This document shows positions 34,595-46,891 of a stretch of 64,000 nucleotides of DNA, in pieces (the stretch's first letter is position 1; each line of letters begins with the position of its first letter). Below the pieces are notes generated by a model. The model did no database searches. It was not told where the DNA came from and was given only the letters and a program-made list of their open reading frames with translations. A program made the position numbers and the translations under genes. The DNA lies in assembly GCA_963995505.1 (NCBI GenBank), contig OZ023181.1, positions 17,480,221 through 17,544,220 of the forward strand. The letters are read 5' to 3'. This stretch comes from Hypericum androsaemum. Lineage: Eukaryota > Streptophyta > Magnoliopsida > Malpighiales > Hypericaceae.

Positions 34595-35160
34595 AGAGCT
34601 AAAGATGCAATTCACTCTTGTTTTTCCTGCTAATTCGTTTTTTTTTTCATGTTTATAGCTTAATACACTCGTGAATTTATCTAAGTAATAAAATTTTAAA
34701 TTTTTTTTACGATATTTTGAATTCAAGAAGTAGACTGTCACTATAAACATGATAATTTCATATAAAATCCTATTTAACTTTCGAAAAGGATAAACATTAT
34801 TTTTTTAGCCCCACTTGCTGCGGCCGCTTCGTCACGAATCTGCCATTTCGATGCACATATATTCCAGTAACCAGTAAGAATTGTGATATATATACGATAT
34901 TCTTGGTCTTCCAACCTTAGCCGTTGGAACTTGGGGACCTTCCTGCAAGAAAACTCTAATTTGTGAATAATATATACGTAATTATACGAACCGGACTGTC
35001 TCCGCCGCTTTTTCAACCTAGGGACCCAACTCTTTATATATTTCTTTTTTGTGCAATTTGCCAAAATAATAAATACATGCACAGAGGAGGCGATAATTAT
35101 TTTTCAAATTGTAGTTTTCTGTTTCGGAAGGGGCAGAATAGTAGTGGTCGAGCAGATTTG
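34595..35160. other. Intergenic, nothing recognised
   Basis: AT-rich; ORFs on the minus strand (34415-35082) lack any family signature and partly overlap the LTR. Confidence 0.35.
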
Positions 35161-35164
35161 GTAG

Positions 35165-35460
35165 GAATTAGGCTAGTCCCCACTCACGAGGACTAAGCAA
35201 ATCAATATTACGGCCACATGCAAATCAATATCACTACACTTGCAAATCAATATCACTTCATAAACTAACCAATATTACTTCGCACGCAAACCAACCAATA
35301 TCATTATACGTACAAACTAATATCACTTCACATGCAAACCAATATTACCTGATAGGTTATTAACCATCAGATTTAAAAATATTCTTTTACAATCAAATCT
35401 GACGGCCCAAAATTTAGTCCTTACCTAGGGACAAATTTTTTTTAGTCCCCACTCAATCCG
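35165..35460. repeat. Palindromic MITE-like repeat, copy 3
   Basis: Shares CACATGCAAACCAATAT, CTGATAGGTTATT and ACCATCAGATTTAAA with the copy near 41.8 kb, and the end AGTCCCCACTCAATCCG with the 14.95-kb copies. The interior is a run of degenerate CAAACCAATATCACTTCA units. Confidence 0.6.
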
Positions 35461-36631
35461 ATCTAATCTCTGGACAGCATTTATTTGGGTTACTACATAT
35501 TACCCAAAGCTAAGCTCCAAGTACCGAAGCTTGTCTCATCTGTGAGCCTGTAAATATCTTCAGGCTTCCCTAGCTGGTGATGGAGGGTATGTCCAAGTTG
35601 CTTCTATCTTCCCAGTCACTCATTGTACAAAATTACAGTTTAGTACCTTAAAATATTTCTGGAAGAGAATTATCCGAGAACCCATGCAAATTTAAATTTT
35701 AAAAAAGTTCGAAAAAGTTTTGAAATAAATACTACCAATGGATAGAATTACTCATATTTATCTCTCATTTATTATAATTTTAAATTTCTTTGTTTTGTCA
35801 AAGCTATGCATATTTTTTTTCTAAGAATCAAATCCGACAATAATATTAACTAAAAACATCGTATTAGATAATTGATGCGTTTAAAAACTAAAGTCCGCTT
35901 GTCAGCGTGAAAAGTGTGGGGGATTCAATTAATGAGCCGGAGAGACAGAGATAAAGTATATTGCGGTAACTGTCGAGAGAGCGACAAGTTAGGGATGTCC
36001 AAATGGAGAAATACCACGAAGTTGGCATGAAACATGAAGTCAATGTTTTTGGGGATCCTTTTTGGTAGTTGTCGCTTTTACTCTGAAGACCAAAACTGTT
36101 AGGTGTTTCCGATTTTTTGTTTCATACCATTTGGTACCTAGTTTTGTGGATTGATTAATCGATGTTCGAATCGAGTAGTATATTTGAAAGAATTTAACAA
36201 TATTGTGTTCTCATGAATTTAAAATCGAAACTTATTTAAATTAAAACTTTTTTTAGGTTCTAAAAAAAAGTAGTTGTTTTAGATTCTCTATGGGTCCATT
36301 TCTACCTTCCTAATTGGTAGGTGTTTGTTTCATGAACCTAATTGCATATATTGCACCGCTGGTCACGTGGTTTGGGGTTCACGTTTTATACGAGGCCAAT
36401 GCGATTTTTTTGTTTCACCGTTTGGGTTCTGATAGTCTCAATTCCAATCTAGCTACTTATTTTCCGTCTTATAGGAAAAAGATCTAGCTACTTATTCAGC
36501 TTTTTGGAGTTTCCCGAATATTTGTGCGTTAAATTAGACTAATCATTAAATTTATCAGGTCAAAATTTGTACTAGCTACAACGGACTATGAGATCAACGT
36601 GTTCTCACAACATACTATAAACTCCAAAATC

Positions 36632-36664
<33 letters not shown>

Positions 36665-37090
36665 ATATAATTTTTTGATATTTTAAAAAACGAACGGGTC
36701 GTAAGATTCTTCTCATTTTGGTTCAACCGGCCATAATATATTACTAATTATATTTTATATTAAAATTTCCAATAATTGTAAATAGAATCTCTCTTTTTTT
36801 TTGCAAAATTTGAATTTACAAGTATTAAAATCAAAATTTAGTCACTTTTATTATAATAAAAATAAATATATTTTTTAAAATGAGTTTTTAGATGTTTTAT
36901 CTGAACTTACTAATCTAATCGGATAAACCGAAAAGACTGACTAGTTAAATTGTTGAACCATCATCCAGGCTTAGGTGACAAAAACGATACAAGTTCGGAT
37001 GGAAGCAAATTTTTTAAAACAACTTAAAACTTTTTCACTTACAAACATGAAACACTCGATGCATTAAATAATAAAATACAAATTACATAG
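35461..37090. other. Intergenic with an (AAAT)n microsatellite
   Basis: AT-rich. A run of AAAT units occupies 36633-36664. The part near 36690-36970 has GGTTCAACCGGCC-type phrases resembling the MITE at 27.8 kb, but no ends could be drawn. Confidence 0.4.
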
Positions 37091-37354
37091 TTAATTACTA
37101 GTGCCAAATTTTTGCCAAATATTCTCAATCAAATCGTGCTTAAGAGCAGTATGAGCTTCTTTATTGCGAAGTAGTTCTCTATTAGTCATATAAATGGATA
37201 GATTTCTGATGCGTTCAGTAGAGAACTGAAAATGTTCTTCATCATTCTCTTCTTGTTCTTCATTTCTTCTTCTTCTTCTTCTAGGTCTATCATTAACGAA
37301 TTCTGTCGGATCATAATAACAGAGGTATGTGTCTCGTTCATCCTCTACTATCAT
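37091..37354 (-). pseudogene. PIF/Harbinger transposase, C-terminal fragment
   Basis: An 87-codon frame begins MIVEDERDTYL. It has a basic RPRRRRRR stretch and ends ELLRNKEAHTALKHDLIENI followed by WQKFG. Plant Harbinger (HARBI1/ALP1-like) transposases end with just this arrangement: a HNMIVEDERD segment, then a helix around AHxxLxxDLIEHIW. The catalytic domain is absent, so this is a 5'-truncated remnant. Family assignment is from motif memory and moderately sure. Confidence 0.55.
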
Positions 37355-39243
37355 ATGTCAACATTGAACATTGGGTAGTGAAAGAAGAGAGAATTTTAGA
37401 TTGTGTATGAAAATATATCAACATTGACTCTATTTACAGAGATTTGAAAAATACAAAATTTCATATTATTTATGTTTATTTTTGTTAAAAATAACTTTAA
37501 TTTGTATAACCACACAAATAATATTTTTAAAAAATTATTTATACAAATAATATTATGCCAAATGTCCCTAAAATAGGCAGAAAAACAAAAAAAAGAAAAT
37601 TAGTTATTTAGTGCCCGGCCGAGGGCGAGTGTTAAGAGTCACCTGACATCTCTCCACAACAGTCAGGATTGACTTCGCATTTCGTTTTTCTTTTTTTAAA
37701 ATATTTTTTTGGACTGAAGCGGGCGACCCAATCCCAGTGTCGCCGCCGTGAGTGGTCTTCGAACAAAAGAAATATTTGTTGGGGGTGGTGATGTCGTACT
37801 CGTACCTAAAATATCTGAATCGCCTCCAAAAAATCAATTTGGAATATGAACGGTAGCGGAATACGGCTGGAATTTGGGGATTTCGATTGACGGATGATTA
37901 GGCCATGTGAGCCCAGATTCTTAGAACCATCACGTCATATATGCCGTCGCTTCGTGTGACCATGCGATGGTCAAATCGTCAACTAAACCTTTTTCTTTGT
38001 ATGAAAGTTATATAGATTTTTGGTAGCAACATACACCTATTTCTAAAATGGGTAAAAAATTCTAATGGGTCACCTCCATCTGTGTGGCTACAACTTAGTC
38101 TCCCACGTTGATTATTGTTTTCTAATTTTTTTTAAAGTGCTATAAGTTTGTGCTATGTTGTATCAACGGTTTATTTATTTTTTATTCCCATAACTTTTCA
38201 AGACCATATGTAGAGATGAGAGCTCAAAACATTATGCAAAAAAATAATAATTTATTTGAACAACTAAACAACGATTTAATTAACTTTAAAAAGTTTTAAA
38301 AAAGTGGACTACTTTGTGCGGTGTTAATTCGTCTGAATGGTGAATTGACGCCAAATGTGAGCCGCGAAGGTCTAGGAACATGCCCCCGGGAATATTGAAA
38401 TTTAGCGAGGTCCAAGTAGCCACCGGACGCAGCAAATTGTACAACTAACTACGGCCAGCGTCTCCTCAGTTGTCAATTCAGAGAAAATCAACGTCCGGGG
38501 AGAGTGATGTCGTTTCCCTTATAATTCGGTTAGGTCGCTAGAAGCTCAAGTGGCCTTTTCCACCCAACTGGCCAACTGTGATTTCCATCTCTTTTCCAAA
38601 GATATTGCCCTAGCCCTTCACTTTACGGTGATGGTACAGACAACAGAGAAACGCATATATTAATCGGTAAAGTATTTGTTATAATTTTATGAGATGTCTG
38701 ATTCAAATTTTTAAAAATATGTAAATGTTAAATATTTATCGACCTTTTAAAAATATTACGATGTTAAATTTGGTTAAGTCGATCTATTCGATTGAATAGC
38801 TAGTGGTATAAATTAAAATATATTGTGGATGATATTTGGCAAATTTTTTAATATTGTTAGACAAGACAGATTACTGGAGGTTCATGATTGTTTCAATCAA
38901 ATCCCGGTACTGTAAAATGGTGTTTTCCTGATTAATGATCTTTTAACAAGACAATTATGTTATATATGATTAGATATCTTTCCTCAAAAAAAAAGATTAG
39001 ATATCTAGCTCAAGTAGCTATGAGTGATAATGACTAGGTTAGAGTAAGAGTTCACAATATTTGGACCTGATTTTAAATTTAGAGGTACGATTTCGATCCT
39101 ACCATACATTAGTAAGAATTTACAAACTCAAACTTTTAAGTGCTGCCCTACACTATAATCCTACCCTAATTTCAATAAATCATAGACTAGGGTAAGAACC
39201 GTTTACTTTTTTTTGTTGAAAAAAGTACAATTTTTATTATTTC
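37355..39243. other. Intergenic, nothing recognised
   Basis: AT-rich with a few GC-richer islands (37610-37760, 38340-38560). No gene supported. Confidence 0.4.
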
Positions 39244-39260
39244 AAGAGAAAAAGTTATAT

Positions 39261-40494
39261 GATCTAGTAAAAATTCATAGTTGGTTTTCTCTCCCTTCCA
39301 ACAAAAAAAAAAGTGATAGCTTTTCTCTCCCTTTCAAAATATCTATATATTTTGTTAGTGGAGCTTATCTTCCTTTCCTTCTCGCCGGCTCCGTCGCCTC
39401 TCCCCCTCGCCGTCGTCCATCCTGCTCGCCGTCCCTCCATCCCGCTCCATCCCGCTCGCCGTCGTCCATCCCGCTCGCCGTCGTCCACCCCGCTCGCCGT
39501 CGCCTCACAGCCATCCATCTCGCCTCACAGTCGTCCATCTCGCCTCGCCGTCGTCCATCTCGCCTCACCGTCGTCCATCTCGCCGTCCATCTCGCCTCAC
39601 CGTCGTCCATCTCACCGTCGTCCATCTCATCTTCGCCTCACCGTCGTCCACCTCGTCTCACCGTCGTCCACCTCGTCTCACCGTCGTCCACCTCGTCATC
39701 GCCTCACCGTCACCCAGCTCGCCGTCGTCCATCTCGTCATCGCCTCACCGTCACCCAGCTCGCCGTCCCTCCATCCCGCTCCAGCTCGCCGCCCCGCCAA
39801 GGTCGCTCCTGCTCAGCCCCGTCCCTCCATCCCCGCTCCTGCTCAGCCCGTCGTCGCCCATTAGCTTCCGTCCGGACTCGCCTTCCCTGTGCAGATCTAC
39901 CTTGGCCTGAACGTTTTGGAGTTGCCGGGGGTACCCGGGGGGCTGGTTGGCGATGGCCTCTCCCCCGATTAGCTATTTTTATTGTCATCTTTTTTGTTCT
40001 CGTTTGCTTTTGTTTGGTTCGACTTTTGTTCGTTATGAACTTTAGTTTCGTGTTGTTGTTGCTTGTTGTCGTTGCTCCCGAGCCACACCTGTTTAGTGGT
40101 CTCGTTGGGTTGTGCTTTTGCTTGTTTCGATTTTCGCCTGATCTGAGATCCTTTCGGATTTCGTTGCCTATCCGGTGGTTGCAGGTGGAGAACCTTGTCT
40201 CGGTCGATTTACGTCGACCTTGGCTCTCATCTGAGTGTATCCTGTATGCATTCAGATGCCCTCTCGACGTTGTCTTGAGGTTGTTGGCCGAAGCTTGCTT
40301 TGGCAGAAATTCGCACCGATCGTTAGCCTTCGTGCTTTTTCGATCGCCCATCGCTCCCCCCTTTGTGCCACCCTGTTGTCACCGGATCGGTTTTCGTTTT
40401 CTGATTAGGTTTCCTATCTTCTGTCTGTACTTTTTCTTATTGTTCTGTAACTCGTTTTTAATATAGGCTTCGTGCCACTTTATCCCTAAAAAAA
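39261..40494 (+). mobile_element. Non-LTR retroposon with A-tail and 17-bp target duplication
   Basis: The direct repeat AAGAGAAAAAGTTATAT flanks the segment at 39244-39260 and 40495-40511, identical over 17 bp. The segment ends in an A-run directly before the right copy. These are the marks of target-primed reverse transcription. A third copy of the 17-mer lies at 40530-40546. The body is a CT-rich minisatellite followed by about 600 bp of T-rich sequence without a recognised domain. The 417-codon ORF across it looks fortuitous. Confidence 0.75.
39385..39870 (+). repeat. CT-rich minisatellite in the retroposon
   Basis: Irregular tandem units built on CTCGCCGTCGTCCATC and CTCACCGTCGTCCATCTCG. 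Because few stop codons can arise from this composition, long ORFs appear on both strands. Confidence 0.8.
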
Positions 40495-40546
40495 AAGAGA
40501 AAAAGTTATATCATTTTCCCCCCAAAAAAAAGAGAAAAAGTTATAT

Positions 40547-41340
40547 CATGAATACCAAATATACAAACATAGATAATATCTCAAAAAATTCGCCTAAGAT
40601 GAAACACCTAGAATATAAAGTTTGAACTTAGATGCCTAGTAACCAAAACAAACTAGATGAGGAAGAAAAACTTCCACCCCATCTGCCGAAATTGATGGCA
40701 ATAGCCTTGATAGCGCTAAAAAAGACAAGAATATCACCATTCCACCGAACAATTAGATCGTGTAAGGAGAACCCAACCTCCTCGCAACAGACTCCCAATG
40801 CATCATCAACGTCATTTTGCGGGAAGAATTATGCCATGCACTTCGCAAGATTAATCTTTATCGGACAAGTCCTTGGATACACTTTCCTCAAGCAATGCTT
40901 CGTATTTTTTTATGCGCTAGTAACTTTACTCGTTATTTTTCTTACCCGAAAGGATGTTCTTTGTTGAATGGATTGACTCCTTTGCTCCTTGCAACCATTA
41001 CAGACATTATGCTCATTGGCCGAGTTTAAAATTAGTTATCGTGAACCACCCACTTAAGGCACCATACTTAGAGAACACAACTCGATTTGTTTATGGGCCC
41101 TCTTTTTTAGACCGGGAGCACTGGTGATAAAGGGATCATGAACACAATGAAAAGATTGGTTTAACTGGGTCAGATCCCCATACACAGGGGCCTAATCCAC
41201 AAACTCAAAATTGGGCCAGTATGGAAGACCCGTGACTCGCATGAGCCCAACCTCGAAAGATGCCACAATAGGGCTCACAGCCCCTTAAGAAGGAAAGTAA
41301 AAAATTGCACGCTCATGTGCCTGTGCCTGCCTCCTAGCTA
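40547..41340. other. Intergenic, nothing firmly recognised
   Basis: Less AT-rich than the flanks. Could be the decayed continuation of the LINE-like minus-strand sequence that follows, but no domain was readable. Confidence 0.3.
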
Positions 41341-42360
41341 TTATTGGAAGTCGAACAACTGAGATGGGCGATAACAACCTTAGAGGACACCAAGTATTTG
41401 GGCGACATCAGACCCAATATCTCCACCCCTGTACTTCCCGATAACAGAGTGATAAGCGAAGAGTTATCCCTCGCCAGGGGAGATGAGGGAAGAACCGAAA
41501 GAGGAGTCTACACTACCAACTCTGATAAATTCGGCCAATCTGAGTGAGTGAGAATCCCCAAAATCCAAGTCTCTAAGATGTTGACAACATAATGACAACC
41601 GCCAATTAATGAGGAAATCGAGCACTGAATATACCCAAAATTAGGGGTAGAGATGAGCAATTTAACTTCATCTAACTTGCCATTTGAAGGCCAGGCATCG
41701 CCAATAATTATCAAAGAACCGATGAAGGAGACCCGCTACTCGTAAAATGACTCTGAGCGGGCTTGTAGGAGAACCCCAAAATCATAACAGGGTCGGATTC
41801 AGTAGGGACAAGGGTTGTTCCCACTGAAGGGGACTAGCAAAAACTTATATCATTACACATACAAACCAATATTACTTCACATGTAAACCAATATCACTTC
41901 ATATACAAATCAGCCTCATACAAACCAATATCATTTCACATACAAACCAATATCACTTCACATGCAAACCCATATCACCTGATAGGTTATTGACCATCAG
42001 ATTTAAAGACAATCAAATCTGACTGTCCAAATGTAGTCCCCTCCGTATGGACATCTTTTATGTAGTCCTCACTGAATCCAAAACCATAACGAGTAAGCCA
42101 GTAACTGATGTTAGACGCATGAAGTGCCTTATCTGAGATGGCCAAGTCTTTATATGATTTTTCGTGCACCAGGTCCTACCGGAGATGGGGTCTGTCAGAG
42201 TTGGAGTATGCCTAGGACTAGTAACACTACTTTTAAGAGTATGACCATACCTTGCAATATCAATAATGATTTTCCTTGCGCCAATAACAGATATGTGCAG
42301 TTTCTTGATGACTTCCCATCCGAACAAGTGGCAAAGGTGAATTTTTTTTGAGAAGGACAA
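41340..42360 (-). pseudogene. Possible LINE ORF1-like remnant, split by a repeat
   Basis: On the minus strand, broken frames read HLFGWEVIKKLHISVIGARK (from about 42325) and, beyond an inserted repeat, IIIGDAWPSNGKLDEVKLLI and GGCHYVVNILETWILG (41520-41715). The second resembles the ORF1/DUF4283 region of plant LINEs, where a GDxWG segment is followed by ARxLI. Stops and frameshifts are frequent. Identification is tentative. Confidence 0.35.
41795..42079. mobile_element. Palindromic MITE-like repeat, copy 4
   Basis: Ends GGATTCAGTAGGGAC and GTCCTCACTGAATCC are inverted repeats. The interior repeats ACAAACCAATATCACTTCA several times and contains CTGATAGGTTATTGACCATC. Similar phrases CCAAAATCATAAC and CCAAAACCATAAC lie at the two sides (12 of 13 identical) and may be a target duplication. 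It interrupts the minus-strand LINE-like sequence. Confidence 0.65.
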
Positions 42361-43060
42361 AGGTGAAACTAGACGTTGATTTATTGATGTAGACCAAATA
42401 AAATTTTGTAGGTGAAAAGAAAGGGGCTAGATTTGGTCCTGACTATATAGATCCCGTCAAGCCCATCCTGGAGCAGTCGTTGGACGAGGCCAAATAAAAT
42501 GGAGCTGATCTGACGGCCAAGGATGAGGCGGGAGAAATTTCGTACTTTTACCTCCTTTCTTTACTTTCTCTCTCATGCCTCACTCTCAATCCAGAAATCC
42601 TCAACACTTCTCCTCTCTCTCTATCTCTCCCCCTCTCCATTGCCAACACCAAAACCTGGACGGCCGGCGGGCTCTGACGGTTATGAGCGACGTGCACGGC
42701 GGGGAGGGGGACGTCGTACTATCTCTCATCGGTGAGATGCTCCTGGATTCCGACACCGAGAATCAATAAAAGGAAGGGGGAGACGAAGATCGGAGGCGAC
42801 AAGATGAAATTAAGAGGTGACAAGATGATCCTCGGCGAGCTGCTCATTGGGCACTTGGTGTTAGTCGACCTTGGGAGGGAGAGGAGGCGACATCGATTGC
42901 TCAGGATCGAGAAAATCAATTAGGATGGGGGCGGTAAAATTAGAGTTATGTAAGATTGGGGGTGGTGAAATTAGGATCTCGTTATCGGTTGCTCAGGATC
43001 AAGAAAATCAATTTCTGATTAAAAACTCCTAATTATGAATTTAATCAGATAAATTTAATC
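42361..43060. other. Unclassified patch with a CT-rich leader-like stretch
   Basis: A CT-rich run (42540-42640) is followed by a GC-rich segment with a short ORF ending LSLIGEMLLDSDTENQ. It looks like the 5' end of a transcript (leader plus first codons), but no continuation exists. It may be a captured gene fragment. Confidence 0.3.
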
Positions 43061-43078
43061 AAAAATGTGTTGAAATTG

Positions 43079-43835
43079 TATGTCCGGTTATGTCAAATGC
43101 TATGCCCGGTTATGTCAAATGGTATCCCCGGTTATGTCAATTGGTATCTCCGGTTATGTCAAATGGTATACCCAGTTATGTCAAATGGTGCACCCGATTG
43201 TATCAAATGGTATACCCGATTATGTCAAATTATATATCTGGTTATGTCAAATGGTATGTCGTGTTAAATAATTAATTTGATAATATTAATTATGATTTTT
43301 TTTCCAGATGAATTTAATCGAAGATATGTTGAAATAGTATGCCTGGTCATATCAAATGGTATACCCATTTATGTCAAATGATATACCCGTTTATGTCAAA
43401 TAGTATACCCGTTTATGTCAAATGATATACCCGGTTATGTCAAATGGTATACCCAGGTTATGCAAAATGCTATACCCGGTTTTTTCTAATGGTATGTCGT
43501 GTTAAATAATTAATTTGATAATATTAATTATGATTTTTTCAGATAAATTTAATCTAAGATAAGTTGAAATGGTATGCTCGGTTATGTCAAACGGTACACT
43601 TGGTTATGTCAAATAGTATACCCGGTTATGTCAAATGGTATGTCGTGTTAAATAATTAATTTGATAATAATAATTATGATCTTTTCAGATAAATTTAATC
43701 GAAGATATGTTGAAATGGTACACCTGATTATGTCAAATAGTATATTGAGTTATGTCAAATGGTACACCTGACAGTGATTATGTCAAATAGTATACTCAGT
43801 TATGTCAAATGGTATACCCGATTATGTCGAGCTCA
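43079..43835 (+). repeat. 22-bp minisatellite in a higher-order array
   Basis: Units of TATACCCGGTTATGTCAAAT plus GG repeat many times. They are grouped into four blocks separated by a spacer with TTAAATAATTAATTTGATAA and CAGATAAATTTAATCGAAGA. Each block starts after GTTGAAAT. Since 22 is not a multiple of three, the same peptide repeat shows in all three frames; these ORFs are not genes. Confidence 0.9.
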
Positions 43836-43839
43836 TTAT

Positions 43840-46800
43840 GATATACCAATTTGATAATATTTAAAACTACCTACAGTAAAAAGTTAAATAATTAATTACA
43901 TAATATTTCGGCTACAAAACAAATTTTAAGTTGAATAAAAAAAATGAAACTAGTGCCATACAACCAAACCCTTCAAAGGACACGCGCGTCTCCTATTCTT
44001 TTTATTTTTTCTCTTTAATTAATAATTAATAGTGATCTTGCCACCGGCTCATTTGTGAATCATATTGATCTTTAACGATGTATGTCAGGTTCGAATCAGG
44101 TTCCAAAAAAATTATCTATTTTTTTATTTTTTAGTAATACGTTCAGAAGTCAAATACTAACCCATTGTCTCGGATTAGAAGGTATGTGAATGGAAAGATA
44201 ATGTAGGTAGCAAATTATGAGAAAAAATGGGCTTCCCTTTTTTGGATATGGGAAAATAAAATGGACAGAATTTAACACACTGAAACAATCAACTAGATGC
44301 TATATTACTACACTTTTATTGAGTTCAGGATGTGCTCATCTTCTCACACTTCCACTTGGCTTCGCTCTACTTATCCACCTTTATTTGGTGCACTAAATAT
44401 GCGATTTTTTTGGTTTATATCACGCTATTTGGTCTACTCGACCAACTAATTTAAGTCCGAATAAGATAGAATTTTTGAAAAGTACCAAAATTTTGTCAAA
44501 AAATATTTAATAATATTGTGTATCCAATGATTCAAATTCAAAATCTAATTAAGTTAAAATAACGTACTATTCAGTTGAGACTATCATAGAAATTCCAATG
44601 TCGTGGCACTGAAACCGTCTTCTTCTATCCAAAACATTAAAAAGGCTTTCCCGTTGAGTTTCTTACAAGTTATATCTCGTTATAGTCGGATACATATTGA
44701 AATCGAAAATCCCATGGATAATTGTTGCACAACGTCACATTGTTGTCAAATCGAATTAAAGTTATACTAATTAAGATCATTAGAGATCCACTAAATATGT
44801 TACACGTGAATGGGGTCAGGTTGTGTTTAATGGGGTCCATAATTGGATCTGGTCCACCCTTTTCATGTTTATTTTTTCTTCTGAGATTTTTAGAAAAACG
44901 TGGTTCAATCAATAAAAGTTGGACCAATGGTTAACAAGTTGGACGGTTCACTCGGATGAAACTCTAATCTAGATATAACAACAATTTTTAGAATAAATAA
45001 TTTATAGAATTTTGTTATTAAATAAATATTTTAATACTTTCAATGATGTTAAAGAGCTTGTAGACTAACAGTACAAGACGTTGTAACTATCTAGAAATTT
45101 TAGAATTTAAACCCTGACATGATATGGTGTAGAAATTTATCTTTCAAAAAAAAATTTTAAATGATAAACTTTGCGGCAAAGTTAGAAAAATATTTAGAAA
45201 TATTTGATGATCAAATGATAAATATAATTAATAATAGAGTTTTTAATATCAAAATTAAGTCTAACATCCAATCGGATCAGCTAGACCGATCACACTCTCG
45301 ATGTTGTTTTAAAAAAATATTGTTATTTTCATTTAACTTTCTTGTAATTGGTGCTACATTTCAAGAAGCGGGTTTGACGCCGTTCCCACGTGCTTAAGAC
45401 TTGCTTAATTTTTTGTCTGATTAAGAGTTGCTTAATTAAAAGCATTTGGAAGAGGCGAAACGAGCAAAACCCAGAAATAGCTCACATCACATTTGCCACG
45501 TTCGATATTAGGCAAACGGCGTTCCCACTCAAATGCCAAAAAATTCCAAAGTTGAAGGACCTTCCTAGAACTAGAAGCGGTGGCTTAGAAACTACACCTG
45601 GATAAACTAGGGCTTGGTCAAACCCAATAAGGATTATTATTCTAAAGTTCCAAAGACTTTTATTAGATCATTTTGGCTTTCGCCTCATCCCCAATACACT
45701 GTATTCTACTCTTTTCGACGGAGACCAGTCCTAAAATTTGACTACGTTGCAAAATTCCTCAACCGTTCGTCAAATTTAGCGAGCGTTTTAATTACCTTTA
45801 CCAAATTAGATTGTTCAAAAACGAAACAATCAAACAAGTAAAGACCTTTATTTTTGAACGGTAGATATTTACAACATAATTATACTTGTCAGACTTAAAT
45901 CCTAGACTTCCTTAAATACGTTAACGCCTTATGCTATTTGGCTAAATATCTTTTGACCAACAAGTAAAAACTATATATGCGAGGTAGAAAAACTAAAGAA
46001 CACTTGTCTCAACTGCGCACAAGGCGTAAAGATGACTTACAAAAGTTAAGTTTTGTAATATTGACATTAAAGTTTATTGGGGAGCAGCAAATTGGAGCAA
46101 GGTACAATATTCGTGGAACGCAACCGAAGTTGCTTAATTGGACACGGGTCAGCTGTTGACCTGCAACTCGGAGCCTCTTGACCATCAAATTGAACAATCA
46201 AGATTCAATTTTGACCTCCTACACGAAACTTCTGCGAAACCTTCATCTCCTACTCAATAAAATTTTCCCGGTGTGTTTAACCGTTCACACATAATAGACG
46301 GGATTGATATGATATAAATGGTGTTGACAATTATATCCTCACGCTAATGGTATATTTGGATTCAGACACGAAGAATTTAAGATTTGTTAACTTTGATCGG
46401 ATCCGGATCATGTTCAGATTCTTATTTTTGAAAGATAAGGACATGAATATAGATCTACTTGACTTAAAAAAATTGACCTAGAAAAAGAATATGAATCCAT
46501 AAAATCATGTGTGAATCTTTCCCCTTTTTTAGATAATAATAAAATAATATAAATTAATTTATAAACAAAAATACCAAATTCTCAAACTTAACCTATCCGA
46601 TTTTAATTTTTTTAATGTGTTTTTTTCCTCTTTATATTCACTCGTTTTAATGAACGAATCAATTGTATTCACATTTCGATGCCTCTTTCATATTGCGAAC
46701 AATCAAGTGATGTTAATTATATAAAATTAAATAATTTTATATAATACGAACCCACATATAATCCCAATCCTACACGTACTCGGATCTTTATTTTGAGTTC

Positions 46801-46883
46801 AAATGTAAGGATTTGGTCTACTCTGAAAAAAGAGATTAAATAAAGGATTTGGTCTACTCTGAAAAAAGAGATTACATATCTTA
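43840..46883. other. Intergenic, nothing recognised
   Basis: AT-rich, about 3 kb, with small ORFs only. No coding family, RNA gene or bounded repeat could be supported. Confidence 0.4.
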
Positions 46884-46891
46884 GTACTATA

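Noticed and set aside
39213..40466. 417-codon ORF
   Set aside because: Its first half is the translation of a CT-rich minisatellite, its second half shows no domain, and it starts upstream of the retroposon that contains most of it.
43067..43275. Three overlapping ORFs in all three plus frames
   Set aside because: They read the same 22-bp tandem repeat in different phases.
43079..43835. CRISPR-like array
   Set aside because: Units are contiguous without unique spacers and the host is a plant nucleus; it is a minisatellite.
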